Origin: Alphaproteobacteria bacterium
Lineage (GTDB): Bacteria > Pseudomonadota > Alphaproteobacteria > RUG11792
Direction of reading: 5' to 3'
Assembly: GCA_025998575.1 (NCBI GenBank)
Contig: BNWD01000005.1
Coordinates: 1-23,859 of the forward strand
DNA: 23,859 nucleotides
Shown: piece after piece, positions 15,410 through 23,790 of the stretch
Numbering within the stretch: position 1 is the first letter of the stretch
Layout: each line of letters opens with the position of its first letter
Notes under the pieces: generated by a model
Told to the model about the DNA's origin: nothing
Database searches by the model: none
Seen by the model: the letters and a program-made list of their open reading frames with translations, nothing else
Position numbers and translations under genes: made by a program

Positions 15410-15635
15410 AGAAGAGACTCAGAAGAAGTTCATTAATATTTATCTATATTTTGCAATTGAGCTTATACCTACTTTTTTATATTAGAATATTCTTTTGCCA
15501 ACATGCTTTTTATTATTTTAGCAAAGTTATGGATAGTGACATTATCTCGTTGCTCTGGATTATAGTCACTATTCATCATTGCACAAAGCAACAGATCTTT
15601 TCGCTCCGCTATGATAAAGCTCATCCATCTCTAAG
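15410..15635 (-). repeat. Dispersed repeat, inverse partner of 18341-18560
   Basis: Read on the minus strand this block aligns with 18341-18560 over more than 200 bp with many substitutions and indels. The best-conserved words are GAGCAACGAG, CTAAAATAATAAAAAGCA, AGAATATTCTAATATAAA and AATGAACTTCTT, in the same order in both. This copy can be read as a 36-codon frame ending in TAG, but the other copy has a one-base gap in it, so coding constraint is not supported. Confidence 0.8.
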
Positions 15636-15653
15636 ATTTCAACATATTACAAC
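15615..15653 (+). repeat. Dispersed repeat, direct copy of 2406-2444
   Basis: About 39 bp with the core TCTAAGATTTCAACAT. It overlaps the right end of the block shared with the post-cckA spacer, which makes the repeats a mosaic. Confidence 0.7.
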
Positions 15654-15716
15654 TATTTCTTTTTTTGTTCAAGCTTTATTTCAAGCCCACTAAATCCTCG
15701 ATATTCTTTGAAACTA

Positions 15717-15779
15717 GTTTCCTTCAAGGTATAACATACAAACTCATCTCGCTAATATGCCAAAACATCTTACTATATT
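15717..15779 (+). repeat. Dispersed repeat, inverse partner of 2474-2627
   Basis: Holds GTTTCCTTCAAGGTATA (15717-15733) and the 26-base word at 15754-15779, both present on the minus strand of the ntrY-xerC spacer. Confidence 0.65.
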
Positions 15780-15943
15780 CTATATTTTTCCGTAACAGGT
15801 TGCCAATCCATTACGCAATTCAAAGTTTGCTTATTGGTGCTTCTATAAAGTTAACGTTAATAAAAGCAGGCTTATCAAACAAATTTATTGTTTTTGCTGT
15901 ATTATTGGTATGAGAGGTGTGAGGGTGAGCTATAGAATTTTTA

Positions 15944-18310
15944 ATGTTAGATTGGGTTTTTCCATTAGCTGAGAGTTTGGTTTCTCGCGAGAATATTTTT
16001 ATTCTTGTTATTGTTGTTTTATTAGTAGTATTTATTTTAGTGGTTTCTCGATTGCGCGCTAAAAATAAAACTCTTGTTTATTATTTGAATATAACGCGCA
16101 CTGTCACGAAAGCGTTGGCTAACAAGCAGGAAATAGTTGCATTTAACGGCAAAGACGACATCATATTCGCTACGCATCCTTATTTATATGGCAACAAAAA
16201 GGAGTTTGTGACGTCGATAAATGCGCGTGTGAAGGCGTCTTCCGAGTTGAAGATGATTTGCGATATGTTGACTGCGAGAAAAGATTTCGAAACGATATTG
16301 TCAGGAGTTGCAAGTGCTATACATTCCAGCAAGAAATTGATGTCTGGAGTGCGCATCATAGATGCCGATGATTCATCAATAAATGATAACGTTTCAGTTT
16401 TTTCTATGCAGGACATATCGAAATATTTGGATAATGGAGAAAAGGCCGCTAAAAATTACGAGCAGCTGGAAATATTTTTAGACACGTTTCCTTTCGGAAT
16501 ATTTTACGTCAATAACGCCAGCCTAATAATAGGTGCCAACATGACGTTTGCCAATATGTTGAAAGTCAATAGAGACAAAATAATAGGAGAGAAAATCAGC
16601 GATTTTATAACTGATTTTAACTATAATATACCTCCACAAAAAGCTACTTTCGTTTCGATAAAACCAAAATTTTCTCCTGAATTCAACGCAATTTTAATAA
16701 AATCAGCTGTTTCGTCGATTTCGTCTATGCAGCCTTGGATCGTTCATAAAAACGAACGTAATCCGATAAAAGAGGAGAAGAAGTCATTTTTGGATCAAGA
16801 TTCGTTCATTTCATCGTCAATACCTTCCGTTATTTCGACGACGGATGGCGAAATCAAAGAAATAAATCCTGCTTTTGCAGCAATGATTCAAGATAAAATC
16901 ACAATCGAAAAAGACAAAGTCATGCAGCCTGGATCTAATATATTGGATTTCATCGCTTCAGATTCTGAAGCCGATATCGTTTCTCATTTGAAAAAAGCGT
17001 TTGCAACAAAAGACATTGCAGATCCAATCGAAATCAAATTCCATGGCGGAAACATAGTTTCTGTGGCCCACATAAGCCGCATAAGAAATCAACCAGAAGA
17101 CATTGTTCTTATTCAGCTGATAGATATTTCAGGCCAAAAAATCCTCGAGCAGCAATTCATACAATCGCAGAAAATGCAAGCTGTTGGGCAATTGGCCGGA
17201 GGAATTGCTCACGATTTCAATAACCTGTTGACCGCCATGATAGGGTTTTGCGACCTGCTTTTGCAGCGTTACACACAGACCGATCCGTCATATGGAGATG
17301 TTATCCAGATAAAGCAAAACGCAACGCGGGCAGCAAGACTCGTCAAGCAGCTGCTAGCTTTTTCTCGGCAACAGGCCTTGAAACCAAAGGTACTTTCGTT
17401 GACAGAAAGCTTGGCTGATTTGTCTTCGCTGCTCAGGAGGCTAATCGGCTCAAACATTGATTTTCAAGTTGTTCACGGTCGTGACATTTGGCCTATAAAA
17501 GCCGACAACAGCCAGCTGGAACAGGTCATTATCAACCTAGCAGTGAACGCCAGAGATGCTATGACATGCGGAGGAAAACTCACAATTCAAACCAGGAATT
17601 TCTTCTCAGACAAAGATTTCAAATGCATATATGACATAGCCCATAAAGGGGATTATGTGCTTTTAGAAGTCATAGACACAGGGTGTGGAATAGACCAAGG
17701 AGTCGTCGAAAATATTTTCGAGCCATTTTTCTCAAGAAAAAACGAACAAGCCAAGAAAGCAGGCTCCGGAACTGGCCTTGGCCTCTCGACTGTTTATGGC
17801 ATCGTCAAGCAGACTGGAGGATTCATAAATGTCAAATCGGAACTCGGAAATGGATCCAATTTTCAGATATATCTTCCACGTTATACGGGCCCTGAAGACA
17901 TTACTGCTGTTTCAAAAGAAGTTATGCACAGAGATCTAAGCGGCAACGAAACAGTCCTGCTTGTTGAAGACGAAGACGCAGTCAGAATGTTTTCCGCAAG
18001 AGCACTTCGCGAAAAGGGTTATCGTGTCTTGGAAGCAACATGCGCCGAGGAAGCGCTGTCAATAGCCGCCAATAAGAAATTTGAGCTGCTGATAACAGAT
18101 GTCGTTATGCCAAAAATGGATGGCCCGACGCTCAACAAAAAATTGAGAGAAAATATAAAGGATATGAAAACTATCTTCATTTCAGGATACACCGAAGATA
18201 CATTCAGAAAAGATTTAGACAAAGACTCTAAAATACACTTCTTGTCAAAACCATTTACCCTAAAAGACCTAGCAACTAAAGTCAAAGACGTGCTGACAAG
18301 CAATGAATAG
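15944..18310 (+). CDS. cckA: CckA-type hybrid sensor histidine kinase
   Basis: CckA is the alphaproteobacterial hybrid kinase that passes phosphate through ChpT to CtrA and so controls the cell cycle. The 788 residues show one clear membrane helix (about 17-37), a long PAS-containing sensory region (PAS-like folds about 185-255 and 290-400), then the highly characteristic VGQLAGGIAHDFNNLLTAM with phosphorylated His423. The N-box (QLEQVIINLAVNARDAM) and the G boxes DTGCGID and GTGLGLS follow. A C-terminal receiver domain (about 668-785) begins TVLLVEDEDAVR and carries Asp719 in LLITDVVMPKMDG. Caulobacter CckA has two membrane helices; a second is not visible here. The gene stands alone, flanked by repeat-bearing spacers. 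The ATG at 15944 has no clear RBS. Confidence 0.92.
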   Translation: MLDWVFPLAESLVSRENIFILVIVVLLVVFILVVSRLRAKNKTLVYYLNITRTVTKALANKQEIVAFNGKDDIIFATHPYLYGNKKEFVTSINARVKASSELKMICDMLTARKDFETILSGVASAIHSSKKLMSGVRIIDADDSSINDNVSVFSMQDISKYLDNGEKAAKNYEQLEIFLDTFPFGIFYVNNASLIIGANMTFANMLKVNRDKIIGEKISDFITDFNYNIPPQKATFVSIKPKFSPEFNAILIKSAVSSISSMQPWIVHKNERNPIKEEKKSFLDQDSFISSSIPSVISTTDGEIKEINPAFAAMIQDKITIEKDKVMQPGSNILDFIASDSEADIVSHLKKAFATKDIADPIEIKFHGGNIVSVAHISRIRNQPEDIVLIQLIDISGQKILEQQFIQSQKMQAVGQLAGGIAHDFNNLLTAMIGFCDLLLQRYTQTDPSYGDVIQIKQNATRAARLVKQLLAFSRQQALKPKVLSLTESLADLSSLLRRLIGSNIDFQVVHGRDIWPIKADNSQLEQVIINLAVNARDAMTCGGKLTIQTRNFFSDKDFKCIYDIAHKGDYVLLEVIDTGCGIDQGVVENIFEPFFSRKNEQAKKAGSGTGLGLSTVYGIVKQTGGFINVKSELGNGSNFQIYLPRYTGPEDITAVSKEVMHRDLSGNETVLLVEDEDAVRMFSARALREKGYRVLEATCAEEALSIAANKKFELLITDVVMPKMDGPTLNKKLRENIKDMKTIFISGYTEDTFRKDLDKDSKIHFLSKPFTLKDLATKVKDVLTSNE

Positions 18311-18340
18311 AATGCGAGTGTTTTTAGTTAAGAATTAATC

Positions 18341-18560
18341 TTTTTATCATAACGAAGCGGTCTCTTGCGGCAGTTATGGTGAGCTGTTATAATCAAGAGC
18401 AACGAGGTAAATGTCTCTATCAATAACTTCCTAAAATAATAAAAAGCAGACCAGCAAGAGAATATTCTAATATAAAAAAGAAGGTTAATATTAGCGAGAC
18501 TATAAACTAAGAAAGTATCTACAAAATCAATTACATATGAATGAACTTCTTATGAGCTTT
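18341..18560 (+). repeat. Dispersed repeat, inverse partner of 15410-15635
   Basis: Aligns over more than 200 bp with the minus strand of 15410-15635. The best-conserved part is 18430-18490. cckA lies between the two inverted copies. Confidence 0.8.
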
Positions 18561-18660
18561 ATTTAGTTAAAACTCTGTCTATTGCACATGAGAGCGTTAT
18601 CAAAAGCGTAACTTGTTTCAAGATCCCTGCAAAGTGATATGCAAATAATGATAGGAACCC

Positions 18661-18690
18661 TTGCGAAGCTCACAAAACTTGTGTTATAAT
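18661..18690 (+). promoter_or_regulatory. Promoter of the giant repeat-protein gene
   Basis: TTGCGA (18661-18666) and a perfect TATAAT (18685-18690) with an 18-bp spacer. Transcription would start near 18697, so the AAGGAGG lies at the very 5' end of the message, followed by the leader ORF and the G13 tract. Confidence 0.6.
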
Positions 18691-18728
18691 ATTGTTCATA
18701 AGGAGGTTAGGTCTACGAGAGGTTGTGT

Positions 18729-18890
18729 ATGAATAGAGTGAAGGGATGCTCCCTGCGGGGGGGGGGGGGTAAGCATGAAAATGCCAAAGAGAACAAGCAT
18801 GAAACTGTTGAGGAATATACTGCTCCTTACTATCCCCTGCTTGCGTTTGGATATTATGGCTGTGAGTCAGGTTCATGCGGCAAGCATTGA
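18729..18890 (+). other. Leader reading frame that crosses the G13 tract
   Basis: An ATG at 18729 has a better ribosome site (GAGAGG, 6 nt) than the annotated start of the giant gene. With 13 G, as sequenced, it runs out of frame with the giant gene and ends at TGA 18888-18890 after 53 codons. With 12 or 15 G it would continue in frame into the giant gene, adding about 15 residues before MKMPKR. It is probably the alternative N-terminus of the giant gene rather than a separate protein. Confidence 0.5.
18757..18769 (+). repeat. G13 homopolymer, candidate phase-variation tract
   Basis: Thirteen consecutive G in an AT-rich region, between a well-placed upstream start and the giant gene. A small AGGGA-TGC-TCCCT hairpin (18742-18754) directly precedes it. 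Tracts of this kind are known slippage sites that switch surface-protein genes on and off. Confidence 0.7.
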
Positions 18891-21800
18891 TGAGCAAATA
18901 AAAACACTCGTTCAAAATACTGATGAGTTGAAGTGGCTTACGGAAGATCATGCGAATTGGGCTCATAGAGAGATTGTTCCTACGTTATATTGGGGCAAGA
19001 TTTTACAAAACCAAATTGATCGCGGATATAATGATTTTGACAAGTTTGGCAAGGAAGATACCACTTCCAAAGGGTTTCTCGTCTCTGCATGTTTAAGTGG
19101 TCTAATGCATTGCGAAGCACTCCCTTGTTGGCAGATGAGGCATTTTGCCTATTGTTGCGCGGAACTTTATGAAAAATTAAAAACTGGTAATCAAGTTGAC
19201 TTGCATGAGGAACTGAGCTTATACCCCGCAATTGCTAGTGTGCTTTTGGAGTTAAATCAGGTAAGGCAGCCCCTTCTTTATAATTTGTTCTTTAAACTTT
19301 TGCCTAGATGTGTTGAGCGTGAACATAAGAACATCGCTTGTGTAGATGCTTCTATTTCCGGCATTTTCAAAGAATCAGTGTCTATGTTTCAACAATTATG
19401 TGGGGAAGTCTTTATTATCGCTAAACGTGACAGAAACAATTTAAAGTTTAAATTGGGAAGTGAAGATATTTCACTTAACATTGCTGATTACGCGTCTTTT
19501 TTTGCTAGTTTAAAAGCCAAATTTGATGGCTTAGAAGCCTTGTTTGATCTTTTGGTCGACTGTAACAAATCCGATTGTTTGTTGCCTAAGACGTGGTTAG
19601 AAAAGACATATCCGGCTAGTGAAATAAATGCGGCTTTTTTTGCAGACAATCCAAATATGTTCTTTACGTATATCGAGGATTTTTTGACTCGTTCACTGGG
19701 CACACTTGATGCGTTCAAGAATAATAAAAATTTACTTGACTGCGCAAGTAAGCAATTGATAAAAATGGACTGCACTCTTTTGCCTTTCTGTTTAATTGAA
19801 TTGGACAAAAAATCCAACACGTTAAATAATAGGTATTTTGTTTTGCCTGGCACGCTTTTGAATCCGTTTGACGATTTGTATTCCCTTGCGGGTGCGCTGG
19901 GTAGTAACAAACACACTGATGCAACGCTGTTATGGATTCCGAATGTTCTCTCGAAGCCCGTCCAGTCATCGGCAACATTCGAAATCAATAAATCCATTTC
20001 CGACTTAGCGTGGCTTTCTTCTTCTCATTCTAATTGGCAACATAAGGACATAATTGCTCTCTTATATTGTGGAAAGTGTTTAACAGACAAACTTGACCTT
20101 TATACAAGTGATTTCAACTCTTTTTGTGCAGATCACAGGGACAATTCTGACCTTTTACTGGCTAAATGTTTAGGTGAGTTATTGCGTTGCGATGCACCCC
20201 ATTGTTGGCAAGTGAGACTTTTTGCTCGTTTATGCTCGAAACTTTATGAAGAATTAAAAGCTGGTAGTCAAGATGACTTGCGTGAGAAACTGAGGTTATA
20301 TCCCGAAATTGCTAGTGTACTTTTGGAATTAAAATCGGCACGGTCGTCCCTTCTTTCTAACTTGTTATTTTACCTTTTGCCTTATTGTGTTGCTTGGGGC
20401 AATAGGAAGTTAATGCCACCAGTAATCGATATGTCCACTTGTCTCAAAAAAGGCGTGGATGACATTAACACGCTATGCGGTGACGATTTTATTTACGCTA
20501 AACGTGACAGAAACAATTTAAAGTTTAAATTGGGAAGTGAAGATATTTCACTTGACGTTGCTGATTGCTCGTCTTTTTTTGCTAGTTTAAAAGCCAAATT
20601 TGATGGCTTAGAAGACTTGTTTGATCTTTTGGTCGAAAACTGTAACAAATCCGCTTGTTTGTTGCCTAAGACGTGGTTAGAAAAGACATATCCGGCTAGT
20701 GAAATAAATGCGGCTTTTTTTAACAACAACCCAAGTGTGTTCTTTGAGTATATTTTTACACTAATAACGCAATCTCAGGGCACACTTGATACACTAAAAA
20801 ACAATGCAGATTTACATGAAAAAATAGTTACTATCTTGAAGCTAGGAACTTTCTCTCATATTCCTTTCTGTTTAAAGGAATTGACTGATAATAAGTCGTT
20901 ACCAGATGATAGCTGTTTTGCGCAACCAGCGACGATCAATTTCTTCCACTTGTCAAATTTGATTTATGAAATGCACAAGGCCTCACAACCTGTATTGTCT
21001 TCGCCTGCTCCAGCTGCAATCAATCCGTTTGCTAATATGCCCCCTCAGAATCCCAAGACAAATCCGGTTCTTCCGTCTCCTGCGCCTGCTCCAGCTGCAA
21101 TCAATCCGTTTGCTAATATGCCCCCTCAGAATCCCAATACAAATCCGGTTCTTCCGCCTCCTGCGTCTGCTCCAGCTGCAATCAATCCGTTTGCTCAGCC
21201 CCCTCAGAATCCCAATACAAATCCGTTTGCTAATATGCCCCCTCAGAATCCCAATACAAATCCGGTTCTTCCGTCTCCTGTAAACGCAAATGCGGTAGCG
21301 CCATCATTTAGTGGTGTAGGTCTTTCTGATTATAGAGATTTGAGTTGGCTTAATGAAAAGCATGAGAATTGGCGGTATAAAGAAATTATACCTGCAATCT
21401 ATGCAGGGAAAATGCTCCGAGACAAGCTTGACGGAGTACTCTGTGGCACTGTGACCAATCTTACTCGTTGTGACAATGAAACTTTGGGCGGATTATTGCT
21501 TACAGACAACCTCCGTGGCTGGCAACTGAGAAAGTTTGCTGAATTGTGTTCTGACCTTTATGACAAATTAAAGAGGTCTACTGCATTTGACTTGACTGAT
21601 TACCTTTCCTCACACTCTATAATTCCTTTTTGTGTTAACGGTCTCTTGTATACAGAGCCCTCTCCTTTTGGCATATATTGGTCGCTGTCAAAGTCAAGCA
21701 CACCTCTGTCTGCAGTGACTAATAATCAAGCACTAAGTAATGCGGACTTCGTGTCACGTAAATTTATTGACAACTGTTTGACTACTTTACGGAAAGAATT

Positions 21801-23790
21801 CCTGTCGGAATTTGTTCTAGTTACACGGTTACCAACGAACACTCCTGTTCCTTGGAAAGATGTGGTGTATTTGCCTCGCGACTATCAAATACCAATAAAT
21901 TTTGTTGGGTTAAGAGAGCGATTATCCTCTATGACAAGTTTGTTTGATCTATTTGTGAACAGCCTCAAAGAAGGCGACTATTTGATATCTAAAGAATGGT
22001 TTAAAAAGAATCATCCAGATAAGACCACAGATCAACAATATATAAAAGCTCATCCAGAGGTTATTACTGAATACTTGGCTACGCAAATAGATATTGATGA
22101 TGTCGATATAAATAGTTTGAAGACCTTGTATTCTGCGTCCCCAAAAGTCACTGCCTTGATGAACCAATTGGTGACGAAAAATTCTTATATGCTATTTCCT
22201 TTCGTTCTAAAGGAGCTTATTGTGCTGTCTCAACAGAAGCCGCCGCTTTCTATTGATTCAATCTTTGTGGGTGATTGTGCTGATTGTTATTCAAATGATA
22301 AAAATATTACATATTCAAAGAGTGGTGCCTTTAATTCCTCTTCGCGGATTATGACCGCGGACAAGCCTGATTATAAAATGGTTAATTCGTTTCCTGGTAT
22401 GAACACAGATGGCAATCAAGGGAAAATCCAAGAGATTAGTGATAAATGGGCGCCAATGCCTGCATTATTTCGGAAGCAGAGCCATAGGATGAGTCATGCT
22501 GAAAAGACAGTTCTTAAACTGCTAGGGCATAAAAGAAATATAGCTAATATAAAGAGTAGCAGTCTCCAGGATGCAATAGATATTAGTCAGAACTCCTATG
22601 CCTTTGAGATCCTGCATATGTTAGAAAGGGCAGGTAAATTCGCAAAGAAGAGCAGCTCTGCTGTTGACTTTATAAAGTTGCTGGGCGGAAATGACCTGTT
22701 GTCTGAAGAAGAGGCGAATGCCTTGAGGCTTGCTGTTGATGGCGGATGGTTTGGTATATACAAGTTGCGTCCGCATATTAAAAATATTTTGGATATTGTT
22801 TGTTCTCAAGACTCTGTTGAGTATGCTTTGACACAATATTTTAATGCGAACGTTGGGCTAATTGATGATTTGACAATGTGGATTGACGGTGTAATTCGGC
22901 TTGAATATGGAACAAGCACATTTGAAGAAATTTTGAAGAAATTGGCCAATGGTTCGAACGTTTGCAAAAAGAGTGATGACTCAACACAGGTGCTGGGGAC
23001 TTCCACAAGCGACCATGATGACGGCGATAATGTTGTAGCATGGTCTACGAATGCTTTTAAAAGTTTAAAGAAGTTTGGAAATGACTTGAAGATTGCATAT
23101 ATCACTGAGTTGCAGTGGATTGCGAGTGATGGAAATCCATTGATTCCTTTGTATGGAATGGCGTTTGCTAAAGATATCGCTGCTGATGATAGTGCTGCTG
23201 ATGATAGTGCTGGGACTGTTCTGTTAAGAGAATTTGCTAATAATATTTTGAAGAATGGGACAAAGATCAGTGTCCCTAAGAGTATTGCTAATCATATGAA
23301 GAGTGCTGACTACTGCGGTTATACTCCTGCATTTAATGATCGCGATACTCCTGGACATTATAGTTCCATCACGGATAGTCATGTGATTGCTGAGTATTTA
23401 TTTGGAAAGGGAATTGCGTTGAAGAAGAGTAATCCTGACGCTTTTAAAGCAAAGTTTGGGTCGTGGTTTAGTAATAAACAATCTGAAAACACTGCGGCAA
23501 AAACACTAGGCTTAACAGATGTCATTGGTATTAGGAGGATGTTTGAGGAAAATGGGACGACAAAAACTGCCTTTGCGCCTAAAGCCGAGTCTCCGTTTAT
23601 CAGACTTGCTAGGCCTCTTGGTTGGAAATTGAATGCGTTTAATCGGTCTACTCCTCCTAATATTGGGGAATTCCCAAATTTACCTTGCAATATTTATAGC
23701 ACGAATATAACTGGAAGCTGCAGATTTAGTGTGTTACTACAATACCTGAATTTTCTCAATCTGATCCAGATTACACAGATTATTAATTAA
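18775..23790 (+). CDS. Giant, probably secreted, three-module repeat protein of unknown family with NPF repeats
   Basis: Not recognised. The 1671 residues open with a basic tip and hydrophobic stretch (KLLRNILLLTIPCL) ending near QVHAAS, a possible signal peptide. Three diverged modules follow, each opening with a Trp-rich motif: LKWLTEDHANW (Trp54), LAWLSSSHSNW (Trp413) and LSWLNEKHENW (Trp858), then LY.GK.L and CWQ.R.FA..C..LY..LK. Modules 1 and 2 share a near-identical stretch (KRDRNNLKFKLGSEDISL). Between modules 2 and 3 (about 739-840) lies a Pro/Asn-rich tandem repeat with NPF motifs at 750, 777, 804 and 816; another NPF is at 363. The C-terminal 480 residues are unique and show no membrane anchor or barrel. 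The start is uncertain because of the G13 tract: ATG 18775 has no normal RBS unless the G run serves as one. Role in host interaction is inference. Confidence 0.8.
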   Translation: MKMPKRTSMKLLRNILLLTIPCLRLDIMAVSQVHAASIDEQIKTLVQNTDELKWLTEDHANWAHREIVPTLYWGKILQNQIDRGYNDFDKFGKEDTTSKGFLVSACLSGLMHCEALPCWQMRHFAYCCAELYEKLKTGNQVDLHEELSLYPAIASVLLELNQVRQPLLYNLFFKLLPRCVEREHKNIACVDASISGIFKESVSMFQQLCGEVFIIAKRDRNNLKFKLGSEDISLNIADYASFFASLKAKFDGLEALFDLLVDCNKSDCLLPKTWLEKTYPASEINAAFFADNPNMFFTYIEDFLTRSLGTLDAFKNNKNLLDCASKQLIKMDCTLLPFCLIELDKKSNTLNNRYFVLPGTLLNPFDDLYSLAGALGSNKHTDATLLWIPNVLSKPVQSSATFEINKSISDLAWLSSSHSNWQHKDIIALLYCGKCLTDKLDLYTSDFNSFCADHRDNSDLLLAKCLGELLRCDAPHCWQVRLFARLCSKLYEELKAGSQDDLREKLRLYPEIASVLLELKSARSSLLSNLLFYLLPYCVAWGNRKLMPPVIDMSTCLKKGVDDINTLCGDDFIYAKRDRNNLKFKLGSEDISLDVADCSSFFASLKAKFDGLEDLFDLLVENCNKSACLLPKTWLEKTYPASEINAAFFNNNPSVFFEYIFTLITQSQGTLDTLKNNADLHEKIVTILKLGTFSHIPFCLKELTDNKSLPDDSCFAQPATINFFHLSNLIYEMHKASQPVLSSPAPAAINPFANMPPQNPKTNPVLPSPAPAPAAINPFANMPPQNPNTNPVLPPPASAPAAINPFAQPPQNPNTNPFANMPPQNPNTNPVLPSPVNANAVAPSFSGVGLSDYRDLSWLNEKHENWRYKEIIPAIYAGKMLRDKLDGVLCGTVTNLTRCDNETLGGLLLTDNLRGWQLRKFAELCSDLYDKLKRSTAFDLTDYLSSHSIIPFCVNGLLYTEPSPFGIYWSLSKSSTPLSAVTNNQALSNADFVSRKFIDNCLTTLRKEFLSEFVLVTRLPTNTPVPWKDVVYLPRDYQIPINFVGLRERLSSMTSLFDLFVNSLKEGDYLISKEWFKKNHPDKTTDQQYIKAHPEVITEYLATQIDIDDVDINSLKTLYSASPKVTALMNQLVTKNSYMLFPFVLKELIVLSQQKPPLSIDSIFVGDCADCYSNDKNITYSKSGAFNSSSRIMTADKPDYKMVNSFPGMNTDGNQGKIQEISDKWAPMPALFRKQSHRMSHAEKTVLKLLGHKRNIANIKSSSLQDAIDISQNSYAFEILHMLERAGKFAKKSSSAVDFIKLLGGNDLLSEEEANALRLAVDGGWFGIYKLRPHIKNILDIVCSQDSVEYALTQYFNANVGLIDDLTMWIDGVIRLEYGTSTFEEILKKLANGSNVCKKSDDSTQVLGTSTSDHDDGDNVVAWSTNAFKSLKKFGNDLKIAYITELQWIASDGNPLIPLYGMAFAKDIAADDSAADDSAGTVLLREFANNILKNGTKISVPKSIANHMKSADYCGYTPAFNDRDTPGHYSSITDSHVIAEYLFGKGIALKKSNPDAFKAKFGSWFSNKQSENTAAKTLGLTDVIGIRRMFEENGTTKTAFAPKAESPFIRLARPLGWKLNAFNRSTPPNIGEFPNLPCNIYSTNITGSCRFSVLLQYLNFLNLIQITQIIN
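19420..19641 (+). repeat. Near-identical intragenic direct repeat, copy 1
   Basis: 222 bp inside module 1, nearly identical to 20497-20721, although the DNA on both sides has diverged. The repeat distance is 1077 bp (359 codons), so the frame is kept. Confidence 0.9.
20497..20721 (+). repeat. Near-identical intragenic direct repeat, copy 2
   Basis: 225 bp inside module 2. It differs from copy 1 by a 3-bp insertion (GAAAAC instead of GAC) and a few substitutions. Confidence 0.9.
20989..21280 (+). repeat. 81-bp coding tandem repeat (27-residue NPF unit)
   Basis: Units begin at the same word (GCTCCAGCTGCAATCAATCC) at 21007, 21088 and 21169, exactly 81 bp apart. The third unit is shortened by 6 bp and is followed by a partial fourth. 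Each unit encodes AINPFANMPPQNP or a close variant. Being a multiple of three, copy-number changes would keep the frame. Confidence 0.9.
23179..23208 (+). repeat. 15-bp tandem repeat in the giant gene
   Basis: GCTGCTGATGATAGT occurs twice in direct succession (23179-23193 and 23194-23208), encoding AADDS twice. Confidence 0.8.

Larger units (their letters stand above)
14854..15943. other. Long repeat-rich non-coding spacer before cckA
   Basis: About 1.1 kb without a convincing gene. Open frames at 15367-15693 and 15665-15913 lack ribosome sites and overlap repeat copies. It contains an internal direct repeat (14915-14943 and 15376-15404), segments shared with the ntrY-xerC spacer, and a segment of over 200 bp shared in inverse orientation with the spacer after cckA. 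A palindrome CAGGAA-TAAA-TTCCTG lies at 14860-14875. I see no clear cckA promoter. Confidence 0.75.
18311..18774. other. Spacer between cckA and the giant gene: repeat block, promoter, leader and G13 tract
   Basis: The first 250 bp hold a dispersed-repeat copy. About 100 bp without obvious features follow, then a promoter at 18661-18690, an AAGGAGG at 18701-18706, a second Shine-Dalgarno GAGAGG at 18717-18722 with an ATG at 18729, and a homopolymer of 13 G ending 5 bp before the annotated start of the giant gene. Confidence 0.75.

Noticed and set aside
15367..15913. Two overlapping plus-strand frames in the pre-cckA spacer
   Set aside because: They cover dispersed-repeat copies that are not frame-preserved elsewhere, and no RBS is present.
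20989..21280. CRISPR-like array
   Set aside because: Units are contiguous coding repeats without spacers and no cas genes are present.
20966..21283. 105-codon frame over the NPF repeats
   Set aside because: An off-frame shadow of the 81-bp tandem repeat; its periodic translation follows from the repeat DNA.
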